Counted from the stretch's first letter, positions 1-12,011 are shown. The stretch is DNA of 64,000 nt from Rhabdophis nuchalis (GCA_039707465.1 CM077643.1:333518419-333582418); one strand, 5' to 3'. Numbers and translations are program-made. Notes: generated by a model from the letters alone, not told the origin.

Positions 1-135
1 TAAATTCATGAGGTAGTCAGTTGGTCTTTTTATCTTTTGTTAGTTCCAAAAAAGTGAGGATTGCAATTTGCTTTGAGATTGACAATTTTAAAGCAACTTG
101 CATCCATGAGTTAGTCAAACTGGGGAAAAATAACA

Positions 136-180
136 CCCTTCTCGCGAGTTCTATCAAACTTCTTGAACTCGCGAAAAGGG
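136..180. repeat. Short inverted repeat (hairpin) centred on CGCGAGTTC/GAACTCGCG
   Basis: Arms 136-151 and 165-180 are reverse complements over 16 bp with one mismatch. They enclose a 13-nt loop. Weaker complementarity continues outward to about 119 and 197. Two CGCG cores in otherwise AT-rich DNA are unusual. It may be one end or the centre of an old foldback transposon; the family is not recognised. Confidence 0.6.
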
Positions 181-286
181 GTTTATTTTAACCAGGGGCT
201 TCCCTGGACACAATAGCAAGGAACGCAATGGAGCTTGAAAGGTAAAAGGCGTACCTCGCTTCTCGCCTGCCCCAGAAAATAATAAG

Positions 287-303
287 CCCCCCCCCCCCCC
301 CCC
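287..303. repeat. Poly(C) run, 17 nt
   Basis: An uninterrupted run of 17 C residues flanked by ATAAG and ATAAG-like sequence. It is a simple homopolymer, prone to sequencing and assembly length error. Confidence 0.9.
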
Positions 304-2640
304 ATAAGCCCAAGGCCATATTTCATTGGTCAAAAAAATATAAGAGCCGGTCGTAGTTTCAGGGAAACTCAGTAGTAGTTGTAGTTAATACTACAAACTG
401 CCATTGAGGAAAATCAAGTCAACTTTCACCATAGGGGCTCATTAGGTGACTTTGGCTCAGTCACTGTGATGGAATGTAGTGAAGAGGTGGTTTCCCAGGA
501 AGAAAGGTGTATATTCTGGAGAAGCATAAGGCAACTCAGTCTGGTTGTTGCATGTGGAAAGGAAGGTAAAGACAGCTCCTCCCTAATGGTTATGGAATAG
601 ATGGTAGATGCAGATAGTAGAGCACTCAGTTTTGCAAGATTTTGTCTATAGATATGAAACAGTTAAAGAATTCAGTTTGGAAGAATCTCACATGTCATTT
701 TTGGTTTGGCGTCTGACAATATCTTTTGGTTCAACCTATTCCACAGAGTTTTTGTTGCAGTAACAATAGGAAGGGGAAGTGCAGTGAATGCCACCTTGAA
801 TTCCTATACATAGGGCAGGATATAAATTTAACAAATTAGGATCAGTGGAAGTATGATCTCAAGGAAGTAATATTCTAGAGGGGAGGCACCATGATAGAAA
901 ATACTTTCATTCTGACACACCTCACAAAAGGGCTCCTGTGTATGCTTCTCCTACCAGATCAAAAGATGGAAAGTTCTCATAACCAGGGATATTTGTTGAT
1001 ATATCATGCCCAAGCTCAGCAATAAATCTCAGATCTCCAGACACTTAGTTTTGTTATTATTTTCTTATTATTACTCTTACTTTCATATAACTAGAAAGAA
1101 GATACATATTCCCATTTTCAGCAGCATTCATTCCTTGCAGCAGATCCCTTAACACCCAATGCAGTATTGTTCCACCAGCATTTATACATCTTAAAATTTC
1201 TCTATCTGTATTGCTATTAGTAAATGTTCTATCAAGTTGCACAAATTCATCTACTTGCTCTGATTTTTTCCCATTTATATAATATTTCCAGTTGATAACT
1301 CTGTTTCCTTTCCAAAGCATTTTCATCTTTTATTCATTAATTTTCATATTCATTCAACCTTTCTAATGCTTTCTGCAAATTGTTAAGCTTGTCAGCCAAC
1401 AGCACAGTATCATCTGTATTCAAATGTATAGGCACATTTGTGGTCCCAACTAGCACTTCTCAAGTGTCATCCCAGGTTTTCCCTTTATCCATAAATAGAT
1501 TTAACAGTGAAAGGAAACATCTCATATCCTTAATCTTCTCCCGGCTCACTGAACTATTTCATTTATTTTCACACATTCTTTATTTCAATTATATAATGCT
1601 TTTAACATATTCACCAACAAGGCGTAATATTTGTGCAAAACATCCCATTATTCTAGCCTATTAACTTCATCATATTAGCTTCCCAAAACAAATGTACAAT
1701 AAGCTTTCTTTCCTACATTTATACATTTCTCAGTGAGCCACTAAATCTAGTCTGCACATCCCTTGCCTGATATAAAGCTTCACTGCATTTCCCAAACTTT
1801 GCTCATCATTACCTATTATATATTTTTAATTACAATTCTGTTGGACATGTTCCCGAGCAAGCTTAACAAACTAGTGTAGATCTTCCAGCACGGATAATAG
1901 GAACCCAAAACCATGCATCATTTAGCACCTGCATTACAACAAATATGGTTGACACAAATGACTGTTTTTTAGGAATACATGGGTTAGCTCTAATCTGATA
2001 CAAATCATCAGTCCAATTCAGATTACTGACCTGACATAATTCAACTATGGAGATCTATTCAAAGGCAGTTAATTTGAAAATAATTGAGTTTGGCAATTCA
2101 GTTGTATTAGCCATGAATCCAAAAACTAAATTAGATTTCTCACAGCACTACTCTTTACAGTTATAATAATTCAGCAATTGATTTTAAAATATGATGTATA
2201 TCACTTAATGTTTAAACACTGATGATATTGATTAAAATCTCAACCTTTAGCAACTGTAGGGATAGATTTTCTGCACTTGGACTTTTATATCTCTTAATGA
2301 TGCATTTGTTGGTGTCCTAATAGAATTTATCCAACATACTGCTTGCTATCCTTTTCTTCTTTTTAACTGTTCCAAGCATTATGGACTTCAAGGGAATTAT
2401 GCCTCCACATAATTATATAGATGAAGCTATATAATATTTAAATACCTTGAGCAAGAACTCTGGCTTGATTTGTTCAAAAATTAATTTGTTTATTTTCCTG
2501 GTTATATGTGATATTATTCAAAGTCTTCTCCGGCAACAAAGTTCAAATAACATATCAGTAAATGAAATAGGTGAATGAATAGTTGCTTTCTAAAAAGAAA
2601 TCATTTCATTCTTTTCCTTACCTTAATTGTTTCCCACCAG

Positions 2641-2761
2641 TATTCAGTGTGGACTGTAGTACAGTGGAATGCCCTCCGGTCCAACAAGTTGCCTGTCCTT
2701 TGGATAGCTATGAAACTCAAGTCAGGCTGACAGCTGATGGATGCTGCACTCTTCCCACAAG
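2641..2761 (+). CDS. CRIM1: CRIM1 exon 4: end of the N-terminal cysteine-rich region
   Basis: The 121-bp exon begins with TA, completing a Val codon split after its first base, and ends in AG of a split Arg codon (donor AG|GTTTGT). It reads as VDC, TVECPPVQQ, ACPLDSYETQVRLTADGCC and TLPT, which closely match my recollection of mammalian CRIM1 just before the exon with the RGD motif. The acceptor is TTTCCCACCAG. The product is a single-pass membrane protein whose extracellular VWC modules bind BMPs. This exon lies between the IGFBP-like domain (outside the window) and VWC1. The numbering as exon 4 assumes the 17-exon mammalian layout. Confidence 0.93.
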
Positions 2762-3720
2762 GTTTGTTATATCTGAGGTCATAGTATCACAGTCAATATA
2801 TACTGAGGCTAAGCTTGTGACAGAAAAAGTCAAGTACATTAGTGTACTGATTATTAAGTTACTATGTTAGCTAATATTGGGTTTAAAATGGAAGATTTCC
2901 TATACTGAATAATCATTCTGTGAAGTGTTAGTGATTGTCAGCTCTGGAATAGCTTTCTTTCAGTCCTGTGTTTTGAGGAAAATTTATTTTGGGGAAAAAA
3001 TATACAGCATTAATATGAAGCTTTTGTGGCATGTATAAATAGGTTTTATGGTGTCAAGTTTGATACTTCGGGTTACTCTAACATTTTTGAAGTATTATGT
3101 TGGGTTATCTTAGTACAAAGGTGTATTTTCAGCAAATCCTAAATGTCAAGGAACTATATATTTTTATAGATTAACAGCTGTAGGATATAACATGTGATGC
3201 ATTATATTACTCAAATATAGAATTTCACTCACACTCTCTGTGTGACAGATTATTTAGGCTCCCCTTCAACCATTTGTGGGGTGAAAAGATAATCAGGAAT
3301 CTTGAAACTGTCTAGAAACTGATCTCTGAAATGTATGGTTGTCCCAATATTCTTCCTGCCTTTAGCCCTGTTATAGACTCGTAGACTATTCTTAAGTAGA
3401 GTTTTGCTAGTACATTTTTTGTAGGGAAAAATGTAAGATTGGCTTCTACTGTACAATAATCCTCTACCCCTGCTTCTGTTCTTTGTCATCATGTGCCTGT
3501 GCATACTTAAAGAAATAAAGTATTAACAGAGTTAATTGTTTCATTCAAGTAAATCATTTTAAAACTTCAGCCTGGGTTCATCACTGAGAAACATATTTGC
3601 AAAAATTAAGTAATGTAAAGTTATATAAAATAAGGTATATTCCATCTTGCTGAGTTTCTTTCAAAACACATCTGATGTGCCTTTATTTCAAAATCCAGTA
3701 AATGTATGAAGTTGCTTCTA

Positions 3721-3922
3721 TTTAGCAATAGCACTTCTTCACAATGCTTTACAGCCCTCTCTAAGTGGTTTACAGAGTCAGCATATTGTCCCCAACAATC
3801 TGGAACCTCATTTTGCCAAACTTGGAAGGATGGAATGCTAAGTCAACCTTGAGCTGGTGCAAATCAAACTGCCAGCGGTCAGCAGAATTATCCTGCAATA
3901 CTGCATTCTAACCACAGCTCCT
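3721..3922 (-). mobile_element. tRNA-derived squamate SINE, minus strand
   Basis: Read on the minus strand it runs from GTGGTTAGAATGCAGTATTG through a segment for CAGCAGTTTGATTTGCACC, then GGTTGACTTAGCATTCCATC, and ends in a tail resembling AAGTGCTATTGCTA. The plus-strand copy at 48397-48588 has the same order of blocks. This is the common tRNA-related SINE of snakes and other squamates as I recall it; the A/B-box-like head lies at the high-coordinate end. Confidence 0.75.
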
Positions 3923-3964
3923 TAAAATTTGTAATATCTTAAGTTGTTTTCAATATATAACCTA

Positions 3965-4857
3965 CTGTATTTTTAGGAGTATAATACCACCTTTTTTCCT
4001 CAAAAAAGAGGCTGAAAATCTGGGTGCGTCTTATACACTAAATACAATAATTTTTTGCCTCCTGAAGCCCTGGTCGGTAGTACATACCCTTATGGAGACT
4101 TTCAGAGAGCTCCTGGGGACTGGGGATGGCAGAAATGAGCAAAAAATGGGCCAATTATTTGCTTCCTCCAGCCCCCAGCAGCATTATATAAGCCTCCATA
4201 AGTCTATGCATGCAATATTTTTGACAAAACATGGGCCTGTTTTCATGAAAAATGGGCCATTTTTCTACCCCAGGAGCACACTGCAAGCACCCCAAGGCTA
4301 TTTGTGCCTTTAAAAAAAAATGGGGCTGTTTTCACAAAAAACGGCCCGTTTTTGGGAAGGTTGCAGAACAAAAACTTTTTTTCCCTCCTTTTGGAAAGCT
4401 GTTTAACTGATTGATGAGAATTAGATTGATCAAGTGCCAGCAGAAACAAAGTCTTAAGTGTTGCAGATTGTCAGCGATTTCCTTCTCCAGCATGGATAAA
4501 TACACCTGTAAACATCTACCTACCTACCTACTTACTCTCTCTCTCTCTCTACCTACCTACCTACTTACTGTATTTCTCTCTCTCTCTCTCTCCTACCTAT
4601 CTACCAACCTACCAGCTCTCTCTCTCCCTACCTATGTACTGTATTTCTTTATCTCTCTCTATTTCTCTCTCACTCTCTATCCCTTTATCTATCTACCTAC
4701 CTAACTACTCTCTCTCTCCCTATCTGCCTACTGTATTTCTCTCTCTTTTCCTCCCTCTCTATCCCTCTACCTACCTACCTACTTTTTTTTAATTTGCCTC
4801 TTCAAAGACACACTGGAGTCTTATACTCCAGTGTGTCTTATACTCCGAAAAATACGA
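3965..4857. mobile_element. Non-autonomous TA-flanked (Tc1/mariner-like) DNA transposon
   Basis: The left end CTGTATTTTTAGGAGTATAA and the right end TTATACTCCGAAAAATACGA are near inverted repeats. TA dinucleotides flank both (3963-3964 and 4858-4859), as expected for Tc1/mariner-type insertion. The interior has the tract for 'AAAAATGGGCC', GC-rich unique sequence and a CTAC/CTCT minisatellite. No transposase ORF is present. Copies with the same ends occur at 40682-42399 and, 5'-truncated, at 25835-26361. Confidence 0.75.
4515..4783. repeat. CTAC/CTCT compound minisatellite
   Basis: Alternating blocks of (CTAC)n, (CT)n and a TACTGTATTTCTCTCTCT motif recur about every 50-60 bp. The same compound pattern appears inside the element at 14490-15230 and at 41270-42340, so it travels with these transposons rather than arising independently. 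Confidence 0.85.
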
Positions 4858-5799
4858 TATATTAGTTATCAGTTATTACCATACAGTTTGATGTTATTTT
4901 CAGAGAGCTGCTTTGGTGCACATCCCAAAAAGAAAAAATTGCATCTCTCTGGTAATAATTCAGAACCCTTTCTATTAATATTTTTATTTCCTCCAGGGTT
5001 GTCTGTATGTGTCAGATGATATTCTAAAAACTTGAATTAGATATCTGCTTGAAAGATGTCTTAATTATGCCATGAATTTCATAAATCTACTTGTGTTCCT
5101 TTTCTGTAAACTTAACATGCAAAGAGCATTAAAAATATGATATGAAATGTGGATAAAAATTGAAGTGCTACATCATTTATCATACTTTTTGAAGTAACGT
5201 ATTTCATTACATCAGTAAAAATAGACTTGCTCTTGATGGCACATTTCAGCCCCACTGAAGAAAACCTTTATAGTAAACTATACGTTCAGCGTTAGCTTGA
5301 ATAATTTTCATTTAAGTTGTCTTTTATTTTCCAAAACACAAATTCCAGAAATGTCTGGAGATTGGACAATTAATTGGACAATAAATATTAATTTATTTCA
5401 TTCCTATTAATAAAATGCCATGCTTATTCCCATTTTCTGTGATATTGTTACACTATTCTTCTATTTTTTATTACAATGTTATTGTTCAATTAACCATAGA
5501 ACATGTTATATCTGTTCCTACCTATGCTTTATTTAATCTAAACTGTATTACTGATTTCTCAGCTGACAATATTGGTAGGATTTTCATATGATACAAGTTG
5601 AGCAAGAATGTCTAGAAACAAAGTTTTGATGATGTTGTAGAACTGTATAAGATAATTTGAACACATTCTGCACAATATTATGGATATTTTTAATGGAAAT
5701 ATTGATAATCCATTTTTTGGCAAGTAATGAAATTAGATCTTTCTCTTCCTCACAAAGGGAGAAAGAAAAAGCCAATTGTAAGGGAGAACTAGGCTATCC

Positions 5800-6553
5800 T
5801 AAGGTGACCAGATGTCCCACTTTTGGCGGGACAGTCCCGCTTTTCAAGAATTTGTCCCGTGTCCTCTTAAAAATGTCCCGATTTTTGCCTGGGGCGGTGG
5901 CAGGGGGTGGGCGCTCTGTACGCGCTCAAAGGCGCGGGCAGGAAGCAGCGGCTGGAGCGGGCAGGTGGAAGGGGAGGGCCGGTAGGGAGGAGCCAGGCAG
6001 GCAGCAGGCGGCAGAAGAGGAGGAGAGCTGTGTGCAGCGGGACTCCAGCTGGAACCTGTGCGGCCCTGAATTTGCGCTGAGCTACGATGCGCTGAGAGCG
6101 GCCGGCCGGAAGCCCCGCCGCTGCCCACCCCGCCAGTGGGGCTTCCGGCCGGCCGCTCTCAGCACATTGTGGCGGTGGTGCAAAGTTCAGGGCCGCGCGG
6201 CTCCAGCCACCACGCACAGCTCTCCTCCTGCCTGGCTCCTCCCTCGCCAGCCCTCCCCTTCCGCCTGCCCATTCCGGCTGCCACTTCCTGGCCACGCCCC
6301 ATGCCTCTGAGCATGTGCAGAGCGGCCGCCTGGCCCCACTCTGCTGCCCCACCAGATGCCTACACCTGCAGATGCCCTGCTCGGGGGGAGGGAGGGGTTT
6401 GGCCTGCGCGCGCCCCCACCAGACGCCCTCCAACCAGCGAGGGAAGTGGGCAGCGAGGCAGCCTCTGCGGTGGCTGCGGAGCCGGGAAAGGCCACTGCCC
6501 CGCCCCCGGTCGATTGTGCCCCGCTTTAGTAAACCTGAAATCTGGTCACCTTA
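5800..6553. mobile_element. GC-rich hAT-like non-autonomous element with internal foldback
   Basis: The 754-bp insertion starts TAAGGTGACCAGAT and ends ATCTGGTCACCTTA (perfect 14-bp terminal inverted repeats). It is flanked by a perfect 8-bp duplication GGCTATCC at 5792-5799 and 6554-6561. An 8-bp duplication fits the hAT superfamily. The centre is a strong hairpin: arms near 6092-6114 and 6139-6161 pair over about 23 bp (GAGAGCGGCCGGCCGGAAGC), with weaker pairing extending outward. Long ORFs occur in several frames on both strands, but that follows from high GC content; none resembles a transposase. Confidence 0.85.
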
Positions 6554-6855
6554 GGCTATCCCACCACGCTGATATAATATATGTCATGTAGTAAGGCTCC
6601 TGAAATAGAGACTGGGTTTTTATTTGTGCATAAGAAAATAACTAGAACTATAATTCTTAGATTCTTGGCAGAAAACATAAAAGAAAATCCTCTGTGGGGC
6701 ACAGTGGTAACTGAGGGAGTCAGAAGAAAGGGAAGTCAGGTTGATAGCAACAATATCTCAACACTAATCCTATCTTTTTCTATGTGACTCACAATGTCAC
6801 ATGCTCCAAAGACGCAGTGTTTAATTCACAAAGCCATTTCAATCATGAAATTGCT

Positions 6856-9530
6856 AAATTTAATTTAATTTTAATTTAATTTATTTCAATTTATATACCG
6901 CGCCTTCTCCACCGAAGTGGACCCAGGGCGGTGCACAGGAATTTAAAATGAACAATAATAAAATACAATAAATACAATAAATAGATAAAAGGAATTAAAT
7001 CACAGCCTGTGCTAAAATTCCCCCTAAAAAATCTAACATCATTTACGTGTTTGGCAGAAGCTATATTACAAAAGTCTAAACTATTACGCAAGACCAGCTT
7101 ATTGAAAAAAATATGTTTTAAGTGAACGGCGAAAGAGGGGAAGGTCCGTGATAGTGCGAAGTTCGGGGGGTAGGTCGTTCCAGAGGGCCGGCCCTGCCAC
7201 AGAGAAGGCCCTACCCCTGGGCACCGCTAGCCGGCATTGACCGGCGGTTGGTACCCTCAGGCCCTCTCTGTGGGAGCGTATCGGACGCAGGGAGGTATGT
7301 GGCAGGAGACGGTCCCGCAAGTAGCTAGGCCCCGAGCCATGGAGCGATTTGAAGATGGTAACAAGCACCTTGAAGCGCACCCGGAAGGCCACCGGTAGCC
7401 AGTGCAGCTCGCGCAGGAGAGGTGTTACGTGGGAGTAACGAGAAGCTCCCAGAATCCCCTGCGCAGCCGCATTCTGAACCAACTGGAGCCTCCGGGTGAA
7501 CCTCAAGGGGAGCCCCATGTAGAGAGGGTTACAATAGTCTAAGCGAGACGTCACGAGTACTTGAGTGACAGTGCTGAGGGCGTCTCGGTCCAGAAAGGGA
7601 CACAGCTGGCGTACCAGACGAACCTGGTAGAATGCCCCCCTGGTCACAGCCGTCACATGGTCATCCAGGGACAGCCGCGAATCCAGGAGGACGCCCAAGT
7701 TGCGAGCCCTTTCCACGGGGGCCAATGACTCGCCACCGATAACTAGCGATGGAATGAGCTGGCTATGCCGAGACGCCAGAAACCACAGCCACTCGGTCTT
7801 GGACGGGTTGAGCCGAAGTTTGTTACTTCCCATCCAGAGCCGCACAGCTTCCAAACACCGAGACATTACTTCGACGGCATCGTTGGGGTGGTTGGGGATA
7901 GATATGTATAGCTGAGTATCATCAGCGTACAGATGGTACTCTACCTCACAACTACGGATGATCTCACCCAGCGGCTTCATGTAGATGTTAAACAGGAGGG
8001 GTGAGAGGACCAACCCCTGAGGCACCCCATAAATGAGTGGTCTCGAGGTCGACCTCTGCCCTCCTGTCAGTACAAATTGCGACCGACCGGAGAGGTAGGA
8101 GGAGAACCACTGCAAAACAGTGCCCCCCCAATCCCAACCTCTCCAGTCGTTGCAATAGGATACCATGGTCGATGGTATCGAAAGCCGCTGAGAGATCTAA
8201 TAGAACCAGGATAGAGGGTCCTCCAGACATCATCCACCAACGCGGGAGGCCGGCAAGAACCCCTCACTAAGAGAAGTGTTCACAATTCCCTGGAGCCAGC
8301 CTCGTGTCACCTCCCAGGAGGCCAGTACCAACCAGGAGGGACACGGGTCCAATAAACATGTGGTGGCATTCAGTCGCCTCGGCAACCTGTCCATGTCTTC
8401 GGAAGTAACAAAGTCGAACTCGTCCCATAAAATGGTCTCAAGACCTGCCTCGGACGGTCCGCCCGGATCTATCGAAATGGAGGCCAAGTCGTCCCGAATC
8501 CGAGCGATTTTGTCCTGCAGATAACTTCCAAACTCCTCTGCTCTACCCTGCAAGGGAGCTTCCCGCGGTCCCTGATGGAGAAGGGAGCGGGTCACTGAAC
8601 AGGGCGGCAGGGCGGTTATCTGCGGACGCAATAAGGGTGGCAAGATGACTACGTTTTGCCACTCTTATTGCCACTAGGTAGGTCTTTGTGTAGGACCTCA
8701 CTAGTGTTCGGTCGGATTCGGAACGAGTGGACCTCCACCTGCTCTCTAGGTGTCTCTTGCGGCGCTTCATCACCCTTAGCTCCTCAGAAAACCAAGGGGC
8801 CAGGGTGGATCGGCACCGCGTGAGAGGCCGCAAGGGCACGACCCAGTCCAAGGCCCCCATGGCCGCACTATTCCATGCGGCCACTAAGTCCTCGGTCGAG
8901 TCATGGGTGAGGGTTACAGGTATAGGCCCAAGCTCCATCTGGAACCTCTCCGGGTCCATCAGGCGCCTGGGGCGGAACCATTTAGGAATCTCAGATTCCG
9001 CCTCCCCGCGGTGGGGTGTAGCGGTCGGAAAGTCCAGCCGAAGGAGAGAGTGATCTGACCATGACAGGGGTTTGATGACTACTTCCCCTACTCCTAGATC
9101 ACTCAACCACTGGCCAGAGGTAAAAATCAGGTCTAGTGTGTTTCCCCCTGTATGTGTGGGGCCTTGAATTACTTGGGTCAGGTCCATGGCCGTCATGGAG
9201 ACCATGAACTCCCGAACCACCTCAGATGAATCGCCTAGCGATGGCAGGTTGAAGTCCCCCATGACTAAAAGCCGGGGGGTACCAACCGCCACCTCGGCGA
9301 TCACCTCCAGGAGCTCGGGCAGGGCCGTTGACACGTAGCGGGGAGCCAGGTACAGAACCAGCAGGCCCAGCTGCCTCCCAAATCCCCATTTCACACAAAG
9401 GGATTCACACCCGACTACCTGAGGCACAATGGCCTCCCTTGGCTGAAGACTTTCTTTGATAATAACCGCCACTCCCCCACCCCTACCCTGGGCCCTTGCT
9501 GTGGATGTGGATGTGCTAGCTGGCCTTCAG
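6856..9530 (-). mobile_element. L2/CR1-L3-type LINE ORF2, minus strand, 5'-truncated
   Basis: Two main open frames remain on the minus strand. The frame 9472-8543 (309 aa) is the APE-type endonuclease, with MGDFN at about 9249-9263 and WSDH near 9050-9066. The frame 8166-7099 (355 aa) is the reverse transcriptase palm to C-terminus, with GVPQG, YADD at 7917-7928 and the C-terminal block LDYCN, GLPLR, LHWLPVAFRVRFKVLV. Between them, near 8230-8280, the N-terminal reverse transcriptase region is missing and the frame shifts, so the copy is inactive. The 3' end (low coordinate) has the conserved CCCAGGGCGGTGCACAGG region and an AATTTA-rich tail. The 5' end stops inside the endonuclease domain. 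Confidence 0.88.
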
Positions 9531-10719
9531 GTATAAAGAGACTTTGTGCTGACAGCTCTAAATAATATTGCTATGAAATGCTGATTGATGAGGTTCGAGG
9601 CTCAGTAGGCAGGATATTTCATATTTAGCCATAATTATAAGCATTATTGCATTGGAATAGGTTTACCCTCAGCATAATCATTTTTCACCCCCATTTCTTA
9701 ATAGTTCTGGCCATTTAGTGGTCTTTTTGACCAGAAAGAGTTCAAGAATTTAAATTAATATTGAGTGGAAAGTGCCCAGTCATCAAGCCTAAATTAATTA
9801 CAAATTATTAGTATGGCAAATATGAATTTCCTTATTAAATATAGGAGGAAAAAAAGGTTAATCCACTTCCATGGATAAATGGCCTACCCCTGTATTTTAA
9901 AAAAAATAATCATCACTTTAATCATTATCTTTAGTTTTAGGCAACACAAGTTTCTATCTTCTTTATTTGTTTACAGGATTTTTCATTCTGCTAAATTAAA
10001 GGATTTGAAAAGGCATTAGTTTAAGCAACCACTAACATATGCTTATACTTCCTAATGCTACCTTTGCTACCTTAATCAAAACTCTCATCCTAAACATTTC
10101 TTATTAGTAGATTAAATCTTGACAGTTTAAAGTTAGTTATACAAACACGTTATGTTAACTGTCCAGAAAATGTCTGAGAGTATAGAAGCTTTCAAATCTA
10201 TGCAATTTGCCATATTGAACAGTCTTACGCAATTTAAAGTATAAATGGCAGAGAAATTTGATAGGTATGTTGATGATGTAATTGGAAACAGTAGGAGGAA
10301 TAGATAACTTGATTACCTCTCCTACCTTATTATGCATTTCATGTCCTTTAAGACTAGAACCTGCTAGTGGGACTAAACTGACTGATTTCGAGAACCATGC
10401 TTGTTTAGGTTTTTTTTATTATAGTGCTTCTCCCAACAACTGTAGATACTAATTATTTTTAAAACATTAGTGACTTTTTAACACGTTTAGGTCTCCCCCA
10501 GCTACAATGGGATTTGGAACACCAGTCTTCAGATAAAAGTTGAACATTGTCCTTTGAACATTTTTAAATTGTGTTGTGTTGATAACAGTCATGTTGTCCT
10601 TTTATTATGTTAACAGAGGAAGACCATTTGGCTTTCACAATTTGCTTTTTTTCTGTTTGTTTTTTCCATCCCATATGTTGCTTCACTTATTTATGGAGCT
10701 TTCAATGCTTCGGTTTCAG

Positions 10720-10841
10720 GTGCGAATGTCTCTCAGGTTTATGTGGTGTTCCAAAATGCGAGCCAGGCTTCATCCCCCAAATAGTGTCACGTGGAGACGG
10801 AACACCTGGCAAGTGCTGTGATGTCTTTGAATGTGTCAATG
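10720..10841 (+). CDS. CRIM1: CRIM1 exon 5: cysteine-rich segment with RGD motif
   Basis: The 122-bp exon starts with G (completing Arg) after CGGTTTCAG and ends AATG|GTATGT in phase 1. It encodes CECLSGLCGVPKCEPGF, then IVSRGDGTPGKCCDVFECVN, nearly identical to mammalian CRIM1 in my recollection. The RGD codons are at 10790-10798; this site is annotated in mammals as a potential cell-attachment motif and is retained here. The exon precedes VWC1. Confidence 0.95.
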
Positions 10842-11688
10842 GTATGTTATGTTGACAGTGTATTTGGACTAAACATTTTGAGATATTAGTATATTAATAA
10901 TATTGATGTCTTCCTTGCTATGCAGCAAACAAGTAAAAAATGATGTTTAAAAACGTAATAGGTCCATTTTCCTCTCATAAAATTTATGTTGCAAATCTTT
11001 TGTACATAGGTTAAAAACCAACATTACTGTATGTTCATTTCTTTACTTCATATGAACTCATGGACTTTAGGTTGCTTATAAACTCCAATAGTGTATTCTA
11101 AGGGAGCATGCTGACACATAAGGGTTGGAGTTTTGAAAAAGTATCCTGCCCACAGTTTCAGCTAAAAAAATAAGCCACAGGGAAGGGTGTGGGGAACAAA
11201 AAGTTTTAACTAAAAGACTTGTATTTTTGTGTTGTGACATGAGTCAGATCTTGCAACTACTGATACAGATCTTTCTGTGGAATTGTTTCCTGTACACTCT
11301 GGTTAAAGCTCCTGGAATGCTTCCTGAGGCAGGAGACATCACCTCTGTCTCTTTCTTAGGAAGAGATCGTTTTAAAATATTAAACAGTACTTCAGACAAG
11401 TTTTATCTTAGCAGACGTCAGTAATCACTTAATATGTATTTATCAAAGTGGCTAAAAAATATAAATGTATTTTCAGACTACAAAGCTTTAGCTAAAGAGT
11501 TACATGTAGTGCATTCTACTCCACAGTAGCTGAAGAGAGCAGAAATCAGAAATTGTTTCGTCTTTGTTTTTATACCTGTGTTTCTGTTTGTACATGCATA
11601 CTTATACGCACATATATTTTGGTGCACATGCCCATATACTTTCTGATTTGCCACTGATGGAGGGCAAGCAGCCCCATTTGAATGTATA

Positions 11689-12011
11689 GGTAGTCCTTGC
11701 TTACTGATGACATTAGAGAACGGCAATTCTGTTGCTAAGTGCCAAGTTGCTAGGTGGAAAATTACATAATCACAACAGGCTTAAAGCCTCACTTTGTATT
11801 CAGTCAGTAAGTGAAACATCACATGGCTGTAACTTGTGATTTTATTCCTACTTTTTCCATTTAACTGTTCATGTCAGCAGTTGCAAGGCAAACAAATAGT
11901 GATCATGTGATCATGGGACGTTGTAGTGGTCATGAATGCAAAGATTAGTTGCAACTCTTTTTCTTTTATACCAGTGTAACTTTGAATGGTTGCTGAATGA
12001 GGTAAACAAGG
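11689..12011 (+). mobile_element. Squamate TIR element ('GTAGTCCTTG...TTGAATGGT' family)
   Basis: It begins GGTAGTCCTTGCTTACTGA and contains the family landmarks GTTGCTAAGTGC, GTGATCATGTGATCATG and GTAACTTTGAATGGTTGCTG. The consensus, as I recall it from snake genomes, has ends of the form CAGGTAGTCCTCGACTTACG and its reverse complement, which suggests a hAT-like non-autonomous element. Other copies or fragments lie at 15904-16722, 34118-34259, 37445-37590, 38594-38750, 49210-49450 and 56456-56722. The right terminal repeat is lost here. Confidence 0.65.

Larger units (their letters stand above)
1..2640 (+). other. CRIM1: CRIM1 intron 3 (3' part)
   Basis: No coding exon is visible. The segment ends in a polypyrimidine tract and the acceptor CCACCAG directly before exon 4. 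It contains a GC-rich hairpin near 136-180 and a 17-nt C run at 287-303, both listed separately. The rest is AT-rich with only short ORFs that match no family I recognise. CRIM1 exons 1-3 are not present and must lie further upstream. Confidence 0.75.
2762..10719 (+). other. CRIM1: CRIM1 intron 4
   Basis: A phase-2 intron of about 8 kb. It contains a minus-strand tRNA-derived SINE (3721-3922), a TA-flanked DNA transposon with an internal minisatellite (3965-4857), a GC-rich hAT-like element (5800-6553) and a long minus-strand LINE (6856-9530). I see no recognisable feature in 2880-3700, 4870-5790, 6560-6850 or 9535-10700 beyond AT-rich intronic sequence. The acceptor tract before exon 5 ends CGGTTTCAG. 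Confidence 0.85.

Noticed and set aside
1057..1664. Possible upstream CRIM1 exons or small genes in 1-2640
   Set aside because: No cysteine-rich pattern, IGFBP motif or matching splice phase was seen; exons 1-3 are not in the window.
5657..6591. Several long overlapping ORFs (up to 217 aa) on both strands
   Set aside because: They lie inside the GC-rich hAT-like element. GC-rich DNA has few stop codons in any frame, the frames conflict and none shows a protein motif.
7700..8524. Plus-strand ORFs across the minus-strand LINE
   Set aside because: They are antisense shadows of the reverse transcriptase frames.
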